64,000 bases of DNA from Quillaja saponaria (GCA_029379385.1 CM055612.1:2666001-2730000), one strand, 5' to 3'. Positions 12,276 through 25,339 are shown, counted from the stretch's first letter. Program-made: numbers and translations. The notes: generated by a model from the letters alone, not told the origin.

Positions 12276-15200
12276 ATGGGGGATCAATACACGATTGGTT
12301 GGATTATTGGCTCTATTCTAGGCCTCGTTGCGATGTACAATTTGATTTTAGCGAAGAAAAATGGGAGAGCTTCATTAGAGGCAAGGAATGAGTTAACAAC
12401 CAGTAACGGAGAATGCAGATCTAGGGAACAGTAAAGGCGACGTTCAAATCATCATCGTCGGAGCTGGTGTCGCCGGCGCCGCTCTCGCTCACACTGTCGG
12501 CAAGGTATTTTAATTTTCTTTGTCAATGTTTGTCTCTGATTTCATAAAAACAAAAACAGTAGTAGGGCGTTATCAACAAAGATCAAAAGAAGACCTAATT
12601 TTGGTGTAAATCAATTTAAAATGATGTAACATTGGTATGTAATTACAATTTCTATTTTCAGGCAAGCCTGTCTATGTCTCTGTAAGTAATATACATCATT
12701 TTACTGGTGCATCAATGTTCATGATGGCATATCTTGATTCTTTTTTTATTTATGGCTTGATTGAGCATATAATTGAATAAAATGGGATACTGTTTTCCAT
12801 TAATAGGTTATTTGCTTCTTATTACCCTGTAGCTTCGAAGTGCAGATTGCAAATTGAACTTTTATTAAGAAATGCAGGATGGACGTCGCGTGAACGTGAT
12901 TGAAAGAGACTTGAGTGAACCGGCCGAATTGTTGGGGAGTTGCTGCAACCTGGGGGCTACCTCAAATTAATTGAACTGGGACTCGAAGGTACATCAAGTG
13001 CAAAGTTAATTATGTCAAAAAAAAAAAAAAAAGTTGTGCTACAAGTTGTGTTTGGTGCTTAGTATGAGGGATAATAATCCATTGTAATCTCTATTTATTA
13101 CCAGTTACAGAAAAGCTTTGAGATTAATGAACCTTGTCTTATATCTAATTGCAGATTGTGTGGAAGAAATTGATGCTCAGCGAGTGTTTGGTTATGCTCT
13201 TTTTAAGGATGGGAGAAATACTCGACTTTCTTATCCCTTGGAGAAGTTTCACTCGGATGTCTCGGGGAGAAGCTTTCATAATGGGCGTTTCATTCATAGG
13301 ATGCGGGAAAAGGCTGCATCTCGTATTCCTTTCCCTTTCTTTGTAAATCTAGAGTTGATTTTGTGCATTTCTTCCTTTAATTTAATTGTTTTTGTTGTGT
13401 GTGTCTATCTATAAATGATTCACGAATGGATGCAAGATTTCAGCTCTTTAATTAATTTATGTAAGTTGTAGCATTGACCTCAAGTTTAGGTGTTCACAAT
13501 TATGTAGGTATAGTATAGCTGGTGCTGGTAGAACTTTATGTTACTTTCAATGCAGTTAATTGGTCCGAAATGTGTATGAGATCATTGTCCTTGATGCCCT
13601 GTCTTACCTGACCACACAGTCATGTACATATTATAGATACCAGTGCAATTTAGTTTCTATATTTGAGGACATCACTTTATGGTCTTTGTTGAAATATAGA
13701 GCTCTGAATTATGTATGAGATCATTGTCCTTGATGTCTTACCTGATCAAACAGTCATATATTATAGATACCATTGCAATTTAGTTTCTGTATTTGAGGAC
13801 ATCACTTTATGGTCTTTGTTGAAATATAGAGCTCTCTTTTCACCCATACTGATTCCATCCTTCTTACTTTTCTGTAGTGTATGATTAGAGCAAGGAACAG
13901 TTACTTCTCTGCTTGAGGAAAAGGGAGCAATTAAAGGTGTGCAATACAACAGTAAAGATGGCCAGGAAATGACAGCATATGCTCCTCTGACAATCGTTTG
14001 TGATGGTTGTTTCTCAAACTTGCGGCAATCTCTTTGCACTCCTAAGGTGAGTTTCCTTTCAATCTTGAGATGTGATAAATCTCCACAGTTCAAATTGGAA
14101 CTCCCATAAAGTACCAGGCAGCCAAATTAAATTTGTATCCCTTTTATGCACCTTGATTGCTATGAAGTATGAACTATCATGATCAGTTATGCTTCTTAGA
14201 ATTGAGTACATGGTAGAACTGTAAATCACATATTACTTGTCTGCGGGTGGAGATTCCCTCTTGTTTTGTTGGTCTCGTCCTGGAGAATTGCTCACTTCCA
14301 TATGCAAACTATGGCCATGTCATATTAGCAGACCCTTCCCCAATTTTGTTCTATCCTATCAGTAGTACAGAGGTTCGTTGTCTGGTTGACGTACCTGGTC
14401 AAAAGGTTCCTTCTATTTCAAATGGTGAAATGGCAAAGTATTTGAAGACTGAGGTGGCTCCGCAGGTGGATACTTTTGCACTCTGTTCTTTACACAATAG
14501 TTTAGGCTATCATGTCATCAGTTCTTTTCATTTTAGTAGGATGACTATATCACTTTTAGTTCACAGTCACCAGCTCTGGATTAACTAAGTGAAAGTATTT
14601 TGCAGATTCCCCATGAGATTTATGAAGCGTTTGTAGCTGCAGTTGATAAAGGCAACATAAGGACAATGCCAAATAGAAGCATGCCAGCTGCTCCTCATCC
14701 TACTCCTGGAGCCCTTCTGATGGGAGATGCATTCAACATGCGGCGTCCTCTAACTGGTGGGGGAATGACTGTGGCATTGTCTGATAATGTGGTGCTGCGG
14801 GATCTTCTCAAGCCTTTGCGTGATCTGAAAGACGCATCCACACTTTGCAAATATCTCGAATCCTTTTATACTTTGCGAAAGGTAAATTTTATAAGTATGC
14901 TGGTCATCAACACCATTTAAGCATCGCCAAGCTGCATGCATACCTTCTATATATTCGCAAAAAGAAATTCCTAATCAACCAAAACATTTTTGGTACTATC
15001 ATTGAAGTTGTGGTGCGGTGTCATATTCTGTAAATTTTATTAATCTTTCTACCAAATTAAAAGCTTATTAGTTATCTGAAATGTTTTCATTTCCAGCCTG
15101 TGGCATCCACCATAAACACGTTGGCAGGAGCCCTAGACAAGGTTTTTTTGTGCATCTTCTGATCAGGCAAGGAAGGAAATGCGCGAAGCTTGCTTTGATT

Positions 15201-15575
15201 ATTTAAGTCTCGGTGGTGTATTCTCAACCGGACCAGACTCCTTACTTTCAGGACTAACCCTCGTCCATTAAGCTTGGTTCTCCACTTCTTTGCTGTTGCA
15301 ATATATTGTGTTGGTCGTTTATTGATCCCATTCCCTTCACCTAAAAGAATGTGGATTGGGGCCAGATTGATTTCTGTGAGTATAAGCTTTTTGTTACTCA
15401 TTTTTTCTTAAAAGAAAGAAGCTTGTGGATTGAACTGTTGATTCTAATGATGCATATCTACATGTTTCAGGGAGCATCAGGAATCATCTTCCCCATAATT
15501 AAGGCAGGAGGAGTCCGCCAGATGTTCTTCCCTGCAACAGTCCCAGCTTATTACAGGGCAACCCCAGTTCAGTAA
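12276..15575 (+). pseudogene. SQE: Squalene epoxidase (squalene monooxygenase), disabled
   Basis: Squalene epoxidase is the ER-bound FAD enzyme that makes 2,3-oxidosqualene for sterols and triterpenes. Eight exons are recognisable: 12276-12504, 12878-12988, 13155 to about 13319, 13878-14046, 14247-14465, 14606-14881, 15097-15375 and 15471-15575. They carry an N-terminal membrane segment, the FAD motif VGAGVAGAALA, the DG motif in LTIVCDGCFSNLR, the second FAD motif LLMGDAFNMRRPLTGGGMT, and the conserved C-terminus SGIIFPIIKAGGVRQMFF. Damage: an extra base near 12408 leading to a TAA at 12432; a lost base near 12923; apparent loss of about 7 bases at the exon 3 donor; an in-frame TGA at 13882-13884 where the family has Arg (CGA); an exon 5 acceptor reading GG instead of AG at 14245-14246; an extra T in the run at 15143-15149; and a lost base near 15256. 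It cannot make a full protein by normal splicing. Confidence 0.95.
13573..13835. repeat. Tandem duplication of about 139 bp inside SQE intron 3
   Basis: Two head-to-tail copies, 13573-13705 and 13712-13835, share the words TGTATGAGATCATTGTCC, ATTATAGATACCA and GAAATATAGAGCTCT. The second copy lacks about ten bases near the CTTACCTG word. The duplication is intronic and would not by itself affect the protein. Confidence 0.85.
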
Positions 15576-16327
15576 CAATGACTTTAGTGTATAAGGAATG
15601 TAGTCAAAACTCATGCAGATGATGAGCCGCAGTGTGGGAGTACTGCTTCTCTGAAGTTTAAGATGCTGTAAAATGATTCGGAAAACATTTTGACCTTTGC
15701 GGAAGTATTTTTTTTTCTTTTTCTTCTAGTGTCCATAACATTTATTTTTTTGAGTACATATATGATCTTTCTCTTTCTTCCTCAAAAAGATTTTGTGAAA
15801 ATTAACATCAATATAATAGTCATCTAGGCAAAAGAATTAAAGGAAGGGGTGGCTGTAAAAAACAGAATTCTTGTTTCTTCTTAAAATTACATTCAAGTTT
15901 AATACTCGGCAGTTTGAGCAAGAATGTTGCTCCTCCAGGTAAACCCTTATTGTCTGAAAGAATAACAATGCGCTAGCCATACATAAAATATTCCAGAAAA
16001 AAGAACTTTGTTCAGTCAGTAAGAGCACTATCCATGCAATAGAAAAGAACTACCATATTCTCTATAACCCCTGCAATTTAATGAATCGTGTTATAATGGC
16101 TTTGAATGCATGCTAATTACATTACCCTTATATTATGTGTCTTCAGGAAAAAATATTTATCAGTAATCACAGCCTATTCTTACAACATGAAAATCTAACT
16201 CAAATAATTCCCAAAAATGATATTGCACCCATTCATGTTCAGCAGGATAACAGCTATCAGGAAATGAGACTATGCTGAACATATGGAATACCTCGCATCT
16301 TCCAGTAACCAAGACCAAGATCAGAAG
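15576..16327. other. Convergent 3' flanks of SQE and the J-domain gene
   Basis: Spacer between two convergently transcribed genes. It should hold both 3' untranslated regions; TTTATTTTTTTGAG near 15741 and several AATAAA-like words are present but none is decisive. No transposon or RNA gene was recognised. Confidence 0.5.
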
Positions 16328-19300
16328 TTAGAAATTTGTGTTTCTTTCCCGCTTTATAGCCTCATATGACATCATCACTTCTTTGAACTTTGCCTCGGCA
16401 GCCTCTGCAACATCATACATGCTCTAAAACATTATCTACTATTCTTTTGGCTTACAAGATTTTACTTGTTAATTGAATGATAATTACTCACCTTTGTTAT
16501 TCTGGTTCTGATCTGGATGATACTCCTTTGCCTTGGTCCTAAAGGCTGTCTGCAAGGATGAGGGGACAGTTTAGTAACAAACAAAAATAAAAATGTATAT
16601 TAGAAAGACAGACAAAATAAACTTCTCTATTGGTATCATTTATCAATAATACATAACACAAACCAGAGATGGAATCCTCAATATTATACATCAAATCAAG
16701 ATTAGACATCTCATACACCATATATCAACATGACAATAGCTCCTAATATCTTCTAATTCTTTCTGTTAAAAATATCATGATGAAATGCAGACACAATATA
16801 TGGCTGATTTTGTTGCTACAACGGATAAAATCCAGAAGCAACATATAACTTCAAACACTGCTTGCAAACTGCCTAGACATTGCTAATTGAAATTATTTTC
16901 AGCAAAGGTTTTCTCAAACTCTACCATTCATCACCTTTAATATGAAGTTCGTGAAGAAAAAGAAAAAAAAAAATCAACTAAATATGATGCATGACGAATA
17001 GCTGCCTCAATATTAGAAATGGACAGAGAATAAGTGGTAAGCATATGAAACAGCATCAAGATAAAATGGTCACTTTACATCAAGAGAGACACCACATAAA
17101 CAATAACTTTTTGACACGACGTGACAGTAATATCCAAGAGATTCTCAGTGTAGTGAGGAATACCTTAACCTCAGCATCTGTGTATGGTTTTGTTCTGAAC
17201 CTGAGGTAAAAAAGAGAGAAAGCATCAAATTTTTTAGTCTACTACACATATATCCAATATAAAGCCAAGGTAGTAGGCCACTCAAGCAACAATGACATTT
17301 CGTGGAACAATACTTACCTGTCAAGACCCAAAACTGAGTAGTGATGTGATAATGAATAGCTTCCACTGTCCCTTGGACTTGGAGTTTCCCTATAATTAGT
17401 CCGCCTGTCTCTCTGGGATGTATCAGCCTTCCAATACCAATCTTCCCGCTGGAAATGCTGGTGATATGCACCAGAATCATTTTCCTTCCAGCTTTCATAG
17501 CTTCTTTTGTACTTGCTCCTTTCTCTGTTGAACACACTTTGCATACGCCTAATACGTTCCTGAAAAGAGCAACAGCCTCTAAGAGCAAGAAAAATAGATT
17601 CTAATACTATTACTACCATAAATAGTGAGATGACACAGTATGTGCCTAGCATGTAGCATCCCTCAAGACAGTGAACTTTAGATTTGAACTTTAGATTTAG
17701 TGGAAGCTCCTTCCAAATAGTGAGATGACAAGTTCAGCAGCCACATGGTGTGTGTGTAAGACTCCCCAATAAGCAAAAAAAAAAAAAAAAAAAGGAGGGA
17801 GGGAATATAACATTTTCCGGTTAGCTTACATTCTCTCAATGTTTAGTTCACATTGTCTTAATACAACACAATTTTTATGAATGCTGCTACAAGAATTCAA
17901 ATAGCATCCATCATAAGCATTGCTCACAGTGGGTAGAAATTAGAAAATTAAAAAAGAAACTGAAGGTCATAGCTTAGAATGTTTAATAAGAAAACATTTA
18001 AATTCATTTCTTCCTAGCAACCATATCCTGTCCTTAAAAAGACTGTGATATACCGCTTTAAAGAATATGTCAGAACTCAGACTTTCCCATCTAGGAGTTC
18101 TTTCAACCTTAAAACTAAAACTAACTCTGTGTGAGTATAACATAAAAAAATAATTAAGTGAGATAACACTCACAACTCTCTCCATCTCCTCTTCATACTC
18201 CTCTTGCATCCGACGGTTGTACCTTTTCCATGCTTCTTCCCGAAAACTTGAACGGAAAGAACTGCCAGTCCCTCCTTTCCTTGATGACTGCGACCTGGAC
18301 AACTACAAGTGAAATTAAAGGAACTATCAGTTTAATTCACATGTATTTATTTCTTTTGATTTTTGAGCAATATGGGTATGGCATTTATTAAATGATAGAC
18401 GATGAAACTTTATTTGACAACTGAAATACGAGACACCAACTTTATGCCCAAAGAGGTACTTTTGTAGACATTGATGCCAAGAGACCTTACAACAAAATAA
18501 TTTCCTATTTCTTGTGGACAAAGAAAGGGCCTCTGTTTAGTTGTTGAACAGGGATTTCCAAATGGAAAAACTTTTAATGTATAAAGGAAGTCCCCTCCTC
18601 TTAAGTTGTGGAACAGGGATACCTGTGGAGTTTTTAATGTATAAAGTAAGTCCCCTCAAAGTGGTTCTCCAATGCTTCCCATTTAGAGAACAAGGCATCC
18701 ATTTTTTTCAAATGAACACCAAATTGAATGAACCAAGTTATAAAACATTTAATCCCATCTGAATTAACACATTTGATGGTGGAGATTGGAAAACTATTTT
18801 CCACAACTGAACAGGGACAAAACTTGTAGTGGTCATTCTATTCCCTACCAAAACTACTAGTTGCATGTTCTTTTTTCATTAGTAAGTTAGCAGAGACTGT
18901 TAATTTTTTCAGAAGTAGATAAACAAATTAAAAGAAAGCTTTCAAGCAATACAAATATATAGAAGCGGCCACATCAACTAATATTTGTCAATGGAAAGAA
19001 AAAGCTTCAGTAAGAACTCCTATATGGGTTGGTTTCAATGTTGTCAATTCATTTAAATTAATATGGAAAGAAGATTCCTTTCTAAGTATTCATCTATTTT
19101 CTTCAAATATTCAGCAATAACTAGACATAGGAGATACAACTAAAATCTACCTGAGAATAGAACCAATCAGCAGTCCTCCGCAGCTGACCAACCTGCCGAA
19201 TTTGACTCAAGCATCAATGGAACATCTAATTTGACCACCACCGCAAAAGAACAACCCATTACCGGCAATACATTCTATACATTCTATTTTCACATAATAA

Positions 19301-19719
19301 AGTCGTAGGTTTTATGTGCAACTGGACAACTTGGTAAAAGACATAAGAAAAGCTTGCTGCTTTAGTGAATTCTGGTATGGGGAAAATTGTTAACAAAGAC
19401 TTCAATTCTAGAAATGCGAAAAGTAAAAGCCCCCAAAGCCATTTTGATCCACAAGATGAAAAAACAAAAATTTGCTTCCAGAATCAAACCTAATAACCCA
19501 TTTGCATATCGCATTCAAGTTCATAGAAGATATTGAAATGATAAAAATGCACAAAAACAAAGATTATAAATAACCTACAGCGAAGGTAGTTACAGTGGCG
19601 CCAATTAGGCCGAATAGGAAAACTCCCCAAAGCTTCATGTCTTGTTCTTTTTCTTGATTGGGTCTGTTTGGTGGCTTCCATGGATTATCCTTACCTTGAT
19701 TAACATCATCCCCTTTCAT
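16328..19719 (-). CDS. Membrane-anchored J-domain (DnaJ class C) co-chaperone, intact
   Basis: J-domain proteins stimulate the ATPase of Hsp70 partners through their HPD loop. Seven exons join with GT-AG borders and matching phase: 19719-19579, 19192-19151, 18302-18174, 17559-17318, 17200-17164, 16549-16492 and 16404-16328, giving 241 residues with no break. Residues about 30-48 form one membrane span (LWGVFLFGLIGATVTTFAVG). A charged, arginine- and glutamate-rich middle follows. The J-domain is at the C-terminus, residues about 177-239, beginning YSVLGLD and with HPD at about 208-210 in YHPDQNQNN. There is no glycine/phenylalanine region and no zinc finger. The short N-terminal side and single span suggest an organelle or ER membrane anchor; the location is inferred. 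The start at 19719 is the first ATG in frame and is followed by the span. It diverges from the CGR2/3 gene across a promoter of under 1 kb. Confidence 0.9.
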
Positions 19720-19857
19720 CTTTTCTCTTCCTCGTAATCGTAATCGTAATTAACTAAAAAGTTCACATTACCGGTTCCTCTAAGCACAGGCTGATTGAGC
19801 TCGATACCCCAAAACCATGTTAAGGTTTTTCCTGTTTCCTCTATTGTTTTTGACTTC

Positions 19858-19901
<44 letters not shown>

Positions 19902-20667
19902 TTCTCTCCTCTGAATGTGTACCGTAGAGAGAGAAAGTCTTATACTTGGTTGCTCAGACCTGAAAGTCTCTTCACTGTGAAATTCCTTTCAGAAGCTTTA
20001 GCATACGGCGCCGTCTGGATGGTTGTAAATGGACCTAGTAACAATCAGAGCCCACATATTCTTATTTTGGGTTTTAAGCCCACAATATCCGGCCCAAATC
20101 GTTATCAGTTTAGCACCATTGGATTCCACTACCGACGCTTCTTTGCAGTCGTTTCCATAATCTCGTAATTACAAACCCAACGAATAACGATCCCCTTCAT
20201 TTCTGAGTTCCTAGCAAAGCAAAGCGAACACACAACCCGAATCTTCTTCTTCTTCTTCTGTTCTCTCTCACAGTCTCTCTCTCTGGCCAATACAGCTAAA
20301 CGGAAATTTCAGATCTAGCTCTGGCTACCGTTGCATAATGTGGGGCCTATAGCAATTGTTCCCTGGTAATTCCCATCTAATTATTAGCTTAGATAGCATT
20401 GTATGGATCCGTGTATTGAAGAAGTGCAGTTCTGAGAAATTGTTGTCGTCTCTATGTCAGCTAAGAAATTATGCTTATAACATTCATTTTCATTTTTCAT
20501 ATAGCTTCCATGCTTTAGAAATTTGCTTATGTATAGCTGTAATGGCGTTGTGTCTCTGATCTACTTCAATTACTTTCATTTTTGTTATGTGCCGCTGTAA
20601 TTGCTAGAATTTGATTGTTGCGTGGACTTAACTTCTCGCAGGTAGCATAATTAAGTAATTTAAAGCT
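19720..20667. promoter_or_regulatory. Bidirectional promoter between the J-domain gene and CGR2/3, with CT microsatellite
   Basis: Under 950 bp separate two divergent start codons. A pyrimidine microsatellite, (TC)n with a few T interruptions, fills 19859-19909, close to the J-domain start. This matches the Y-patch/GAGA-type signals common in plant core promoters. A second CTT run lies near 20240-20260. On the plus side a 5'-UTR intron is likely: donor at 20364 (CTG/GTAATT) and acceptor at 20641 (CTCGCAG/GTAGC), ending 26 bp before the CGR2/3 ATG. Promoter activity is inferred from position. Confidence 0.65.
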
Positions 20668-23600
20668 ATGTCGAGGAGACCGGCGAATTTTTCCCGGAGA
20701 TTTGGAGATGGAGGAGGTGGTTTATTTTCTAGCTCAAAATCACGTTCGTCCCCAATTTTGTCAATTGGGCTCATAATCTTGGTAAGAGAAAATTTGAACT
20801 TCAACTTTATGAATTATGAACACTGTCTATTATTTACAGAGCTCATATTTGCTTGTGTTAATGATTTTGCATCAAAAAAATAAATATTCTTCGTTGGTGA
20901 GATCTTGATTACTTTCATTCTAAAACTTTCAAGGGAGGCCTGCTCCTTACTGCTTATTCATTCAAAGGCTCAGGTTTGTGATCTTTTTGTACTGACATTA
21001 ATATTAGCAACTCTATTTCTTTTATCTGCATTCATTTGGCTTGATTTTCGTTTCCTGACATGCAATGTGCAATGACTGAATTTATATAGTTTTTGTGATT
21101 AGGTGGATTTGGAAACTATGTAGAGTCGGTCAGCAGAGTTGAAGGTATCATTATGAGTTCCGAAGTTTTATTTCTTAGAACTTTGTGTGTTCATGTAGCT
21201 CTTATTACTTACTAGTGATTTTCATACAAAGCATTGCCTTTTGTTGTTTTTTCACCATGCCAAAATTGCATATTTTGCTTATTTTTTTCACTAATAATCA
21301 ATAGCACTGTAAGGTCCTTCGTTTATCAAACACAAAGTTTATTAACAGTGGCTGCTGAATTTTCAGAAATTTTTATAAAACACATGCAGTTTTCTTTCGC
21401 ATGCTTGAGTTGACCACACTTTCACCAATGATCATTTTTTCTCGTGTAATTTCCCTCTTCAGAAATGGAGTTGCTCTCTGTTATTTGTTTTTGCTCTTGA
21501 TATTGAATTATTTAATATGAGCCCTTCTATTCATATCACAGCATCTCCGACTATCAAATTTTAGCATAACAAGACTGTATACTTGTGCTGACTTTATACA
21601 AATCTTTTTCTGTTTCTACTGATTTTATGTTAAAAAGTAAAGGAAGAGTTTTCTTTTCCCCAAATGGATTACATCGGTTGTTCAACATTGTTGCCGATTG
21701 TCAATATGTGACCACTCTTCCTCATTTATAACAAGAGTATGGGAGAACTATACTATAAACTATCATGTTCTGGGAAAATAATTTCTACAATGAGACAATT
21801 TTCCCTACTATGATAGGTTCTGTAAAACAATCAGGACTTTAGATTCTCTAGTACAAGTGTGAGTGGTGCATGTCAAATGCAGAAACCTTCAAGGCTTCAA
21901 ACTTCATCTAAGCAGATTCTTGTTCTGGTTGCTCATAAAGTTTTTCTCCCTTATAAAAAAGGACCTCATGTATAATAAGTACAAGGGAAAACTATACTAT
22001 AAACTATCATGGTTTGGAAAAATAATTTCTACAGTGAATTAGTTTTCCCTTTTATGTTAGGTTTTGTAAAACAATCAGTACTTTGGATTCTCTAGTACAA
22101 GTGTGTAAGTGGTGCATGTCAATTTGGAGAAACCTTCAATCTTCATCTAAGCAGATTCTTGCTCTGGTTTCTCATGAAGTTTGTCTCCCGTGTAAAAAGG
22201 ACGGTTCTCAATGCCAGCATAGTATTAAGTAGGAATGTGCTTTTCTTACTCAACTTAACTAAACCTTAAATCCCAAACTAGTTAGAATGTTCTTTGTTCA
22301 GTTATTTCTATTATTAGTAATTGGCTAATCTTATGCTTGTAGCATTTTGTTATGTGTTGACTTTCCCAAAGTAGATCTGTCCCTTAGTGTACTTTTCAAT
22401 TAAGAATATTACAGGTCCCTAATAGGGGACACACCAGTGGTGTGAATCTCGGAGTTCCAATTTGGATTTTGGACTTCTTCAAATTTAAGTCCTGGAATGG
22501 GAGGCTTGGGATTTATGGAAAAGCATATGGGTATCACTATGATGTACTCTAAGGCCCAATCGCTCTTCCAGTGAGTGAGAGAGAGAGAAGTTCCAGTTGA
22601 ACTTCAAAAGCTATGGACCAGTACCTTCCTCTAGCATTTTGTTCCTTCAAAATGATGCTGGAATTTATATTAGATAAAAATTTTGTAGTTTGGTTTGTTA
22701 TTGACTTTCATAAATATTGTAAGTATCTAAATAAATTCAATGCTTTCAGGTGATTACTTGTGCACAGCAGAGGTCCAACGAGCAATTCCTGTTTTGAAGC
22801 AAGCATATGGAGACAGCATGCATAAAGTTTTGCATGTTGGTCCTGATACCTGTTATGTAGTTTCAAAGCTACTGAAGGAAGAGGAAACTGAAGCCTGGGG
22901 TATAGAACCATATGATATAGAGGATGCCAATAGTAATTGCAAAGCTCTCGTCAACAAAGGCATTGTTCGTGTGGCAGATATCAAGTTTCCACTTCCATAC
23001 AGGCCAAAGTCGTTCTCTCTTGTAATTGTATCAGATACTCTGGATTATTTATCTCCATGATATCTCAACAAAACTCTTCCTGATCGGGCTAGGGTATCAG
23101 CTGATGGTATTGTGATATTTACAGGTATGATAAGAGTATTTTATGAAATCTTAAAACTAGAATCTGTGGCATACACTTTGATGTTTTCATATTAAAACCA
23201 AACAAGTAGAAGTGAAAGTAGGAAGAAGTGTTTCTGTAGTTTTATGCTTCAGAAATATTTGAATTTTATTTATTTCACCAAGTCTAAGACAAATAAAACA
23301 AAGCTACCTTAGTCAGCAAGAATATGAACTTCAATGATGTATTTGACCAATTACTGATGGAAGAGCATATGTTTTGTAGGGAAAATGTAGGTTGAGTTTA
23401 CATAAAGTATTCTTTGAATTTCCTTAATGTGTTTGAACAAAAGAAAGGATGCACTTTATGATGAATTAATATGACATTCTTCAAGAACTTGAGATTTTAC
23501 TAATTCTGGTGCTATGATTAATATGTATTTCATATAGATAAATAATACTTTTCACCGTTTGATGACATCTTATTTAATAATGTAGGTAATCCTGGTAATC

Positions 23601-24559
23601 AAAAGGCTAAGGTTGCCAATGTGTCCAATTTTGGAAGAGCGGTAAGTGTTAATTAGATGAAAAATTGATCTCACATGTCTTCATGATTGTTGATTACTTT
23701 CATTGTTAATGGTTGATCGTGGACATGGAAAATTGATCTCGTATGTGTGTTTTTATCATATATAAATATCAAAATTACAGTAAAGCATCTAGTGAGAAGA
23801 CACTTCTAAAGTCAGATAATCTGATCAAAAAATGATATAACAACTGAGGTTTCAGTTGATATGCCTTTAAACTGTCATTGATCTTTCTTCTTGTTTGTGT
23901 TAAATATTATCCGTATATTATTTCACAAATTGAGTTTTTTATCACACTTTTTTTTTTGGCTAAAAAACTCTGCTTATTCTCAAAAGTTAGATAATCATTG
24001 ATCAATTTTATGACTTGATTGTTTCATGTGCCTAGATTTTTTTGGGGCAAATTGGTAATCATGCATGATATAACAATTGAGGTTTCTGTTGATATGATAT
24101 ATTATTTCACAAATTGAGTTTTTTGTCACTTTGTTTTTTTGGCTAACAAACTCTACTTATTCTCAAAAGTTGCTAACTTCATAGAATATCCAGAGCTATA
24201 TTAATTAAGGCACACAAACACTCACGTCCCGGACTTTGTCCCACGATGCTTGCTTATTGCAGAAGCAACCAAAGTTTTTTTTCGTTTTTGTTTTTTTGTT
24301 CTAATAAGCTCTACTCATTCCCAAAAGTTGGTAACTTGTTTTTTGCCGCACTTTGAAAATGATAGTGGCGTGCCCTTGAAAAATAAATGATATAATTGTC
24401 TTTCTTTAGGCTAAATTGAGGAGTACATCCTGGTGGGGCCGATATTTTGTTCAGACTAATTAGTGGAGAATGAAGCTGCTATCAAAAAGTTTGAGCAGGC
24501 TTCCACAAAGAGCTCATATGTCCCAAAATGCCATATTCCACCTCAAGTCGTTCCATTAA
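20668..24559 (+). pseudogene. CGR3: CGR2/CGR3-type Golgi pectin (homogalacturonan) methyltransferase, disabled
   Basis: CGR2/3 proteins are Golgi type II membrane methyltransferases that methylesterify homogalacturonan. Six exons: 20668-20781, 20934-20973, 21103-21144, 22750-23124, 23586-23641 and 24410-24559. Exon 1 starts MSRRPANFSRR and leads into a membrane anchor. Exon 4 has the methyltransferase core: TAEVQRAIPVL, KVLHVGPDTCYVV, EAWGIEPYDIEDA and PLPYRPKSFSLVIVSDTLDY. The last exon restores the family ending FHLKSFH. Lesions: TGA at 23058-23060 right after DYLSP, where the family has Arg (CGA to TGA); loss of one base after the Gln-Thr-Asn codons near 24462; and a second shift near 24536. 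Together the two shifts restore frame only for the last residues. Splice sites look normal. Translation would stop after about 193 residues, just past the core motifs, so a truncated product cannot be excluded. Whether it is CGR2 or CGR3 is not decidable. Confidence 0.9.
21727..22202. repeat. Tandem duplication of about 240 bp inside CGR2/3 intron 3
   Basis: Unit 1 (about 21727-21963) and unit 2 (about 21970-22202) share ACTATACTATAAACTATCAT, TGTAAAACAATCAG, ATTCTCTAGTACAAGTGTG and CTTCATCTAAGCAGATTCTTG. The units differ by scattered substitutions and small indels. They help explain the unusual length (1.6 kb) of this intron. Confidence 0.85.
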
Positions 24560-25198
24560 CTTCTGGAAATGTTCACATGTAATGTTCGGAGCTCCTGATG
24601 GCTTAGGGCCTGGTGCGCTTGATTTAGCGGCGTACCGTTTTGAAACCTTTTTTTTTTTTTTTTTTTTAATTTAAAAAAAAATAATAATTAGCTGGCATGT
24701 GTTGTGGCCGTACCTTTGAGAAAATAATTGATCAAATGTACAAATGTGTCCTTGAGGCCTTTTTTTTTTTTTTTCTTCCATGAATTGAAGCTTTTTTCCG
24801 TTATTTTCCTCCATCATTTGATAATTTTATAATATAAGATACGCGGAGCATGTTGTTTTTGATTATTTACATAACAAAACAAAAAACATTTAGAAAATTA
24901 TGATTTGTAACCATCATTTTTAAAATCATCAAAATATAATCTAAAGAATAATTTGAGCTTATAATCATATTTTACAATCAAAAGTTAAATCATACTTTGT
25001 CTTACTCTCTTGATTTTCATATGCAACACATTTTTCTCTGTAGGGTTCTTTGAAACATATTTCCAGGATAGTTTATCTTTTTGTTATTAACCACATGTTC
25101 CGTTTTTTGGTTGAAATTAACACTTTCTAGGCTTTGTTGGTGGATGAGTTGAGTTTCTAATTTTTTTTATTGCCAAATAATTAAAAAGCTACTACAAG
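24560..25198. other. CGR2/3 3' flank, AT-rich
   Basis: Contains two long T runs (about 24649-24667 and 24760-24774) and no coding exon. The 3' untranslated region of the CGR2/3 pseudogene presumably lies in the first part. Confidence 0.5.
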
Positions 25199-25339
25199 TG
25201 GAGGAATTAAAATTAGAAAAAGACGGAACAACAATGGATCTGCCAAGAAAACTGAATCTTGAGCGGGCTAAGATAGAAACATTGGAACATGATCTTCAAG
25301 TTGCTCTAAACAAATACAAGAAACTTAAAGGGCTGCAAA
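25199..25339 (+). pseudogene. Fragment of a coiled-coil protein gene (paralogue of 55368-56245)
   Basis: The translation contains PRKLNLERAKIETLEHDLQV followed by NKYKKLKG. It matches the end of the large coding exon of the intact gene at 55368-56245, which reads PRKLNLLRAEIETLEHDLQV there. It stops at the same splice donor (CAAAG/GTCAG). The piece starts after an acceptor-like CAAG near 25198, lacks about 15 residues found in the intact gene, and is missing everything before and after. It is a duplicated exon piece, not a gene. Confidence 0.8.
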
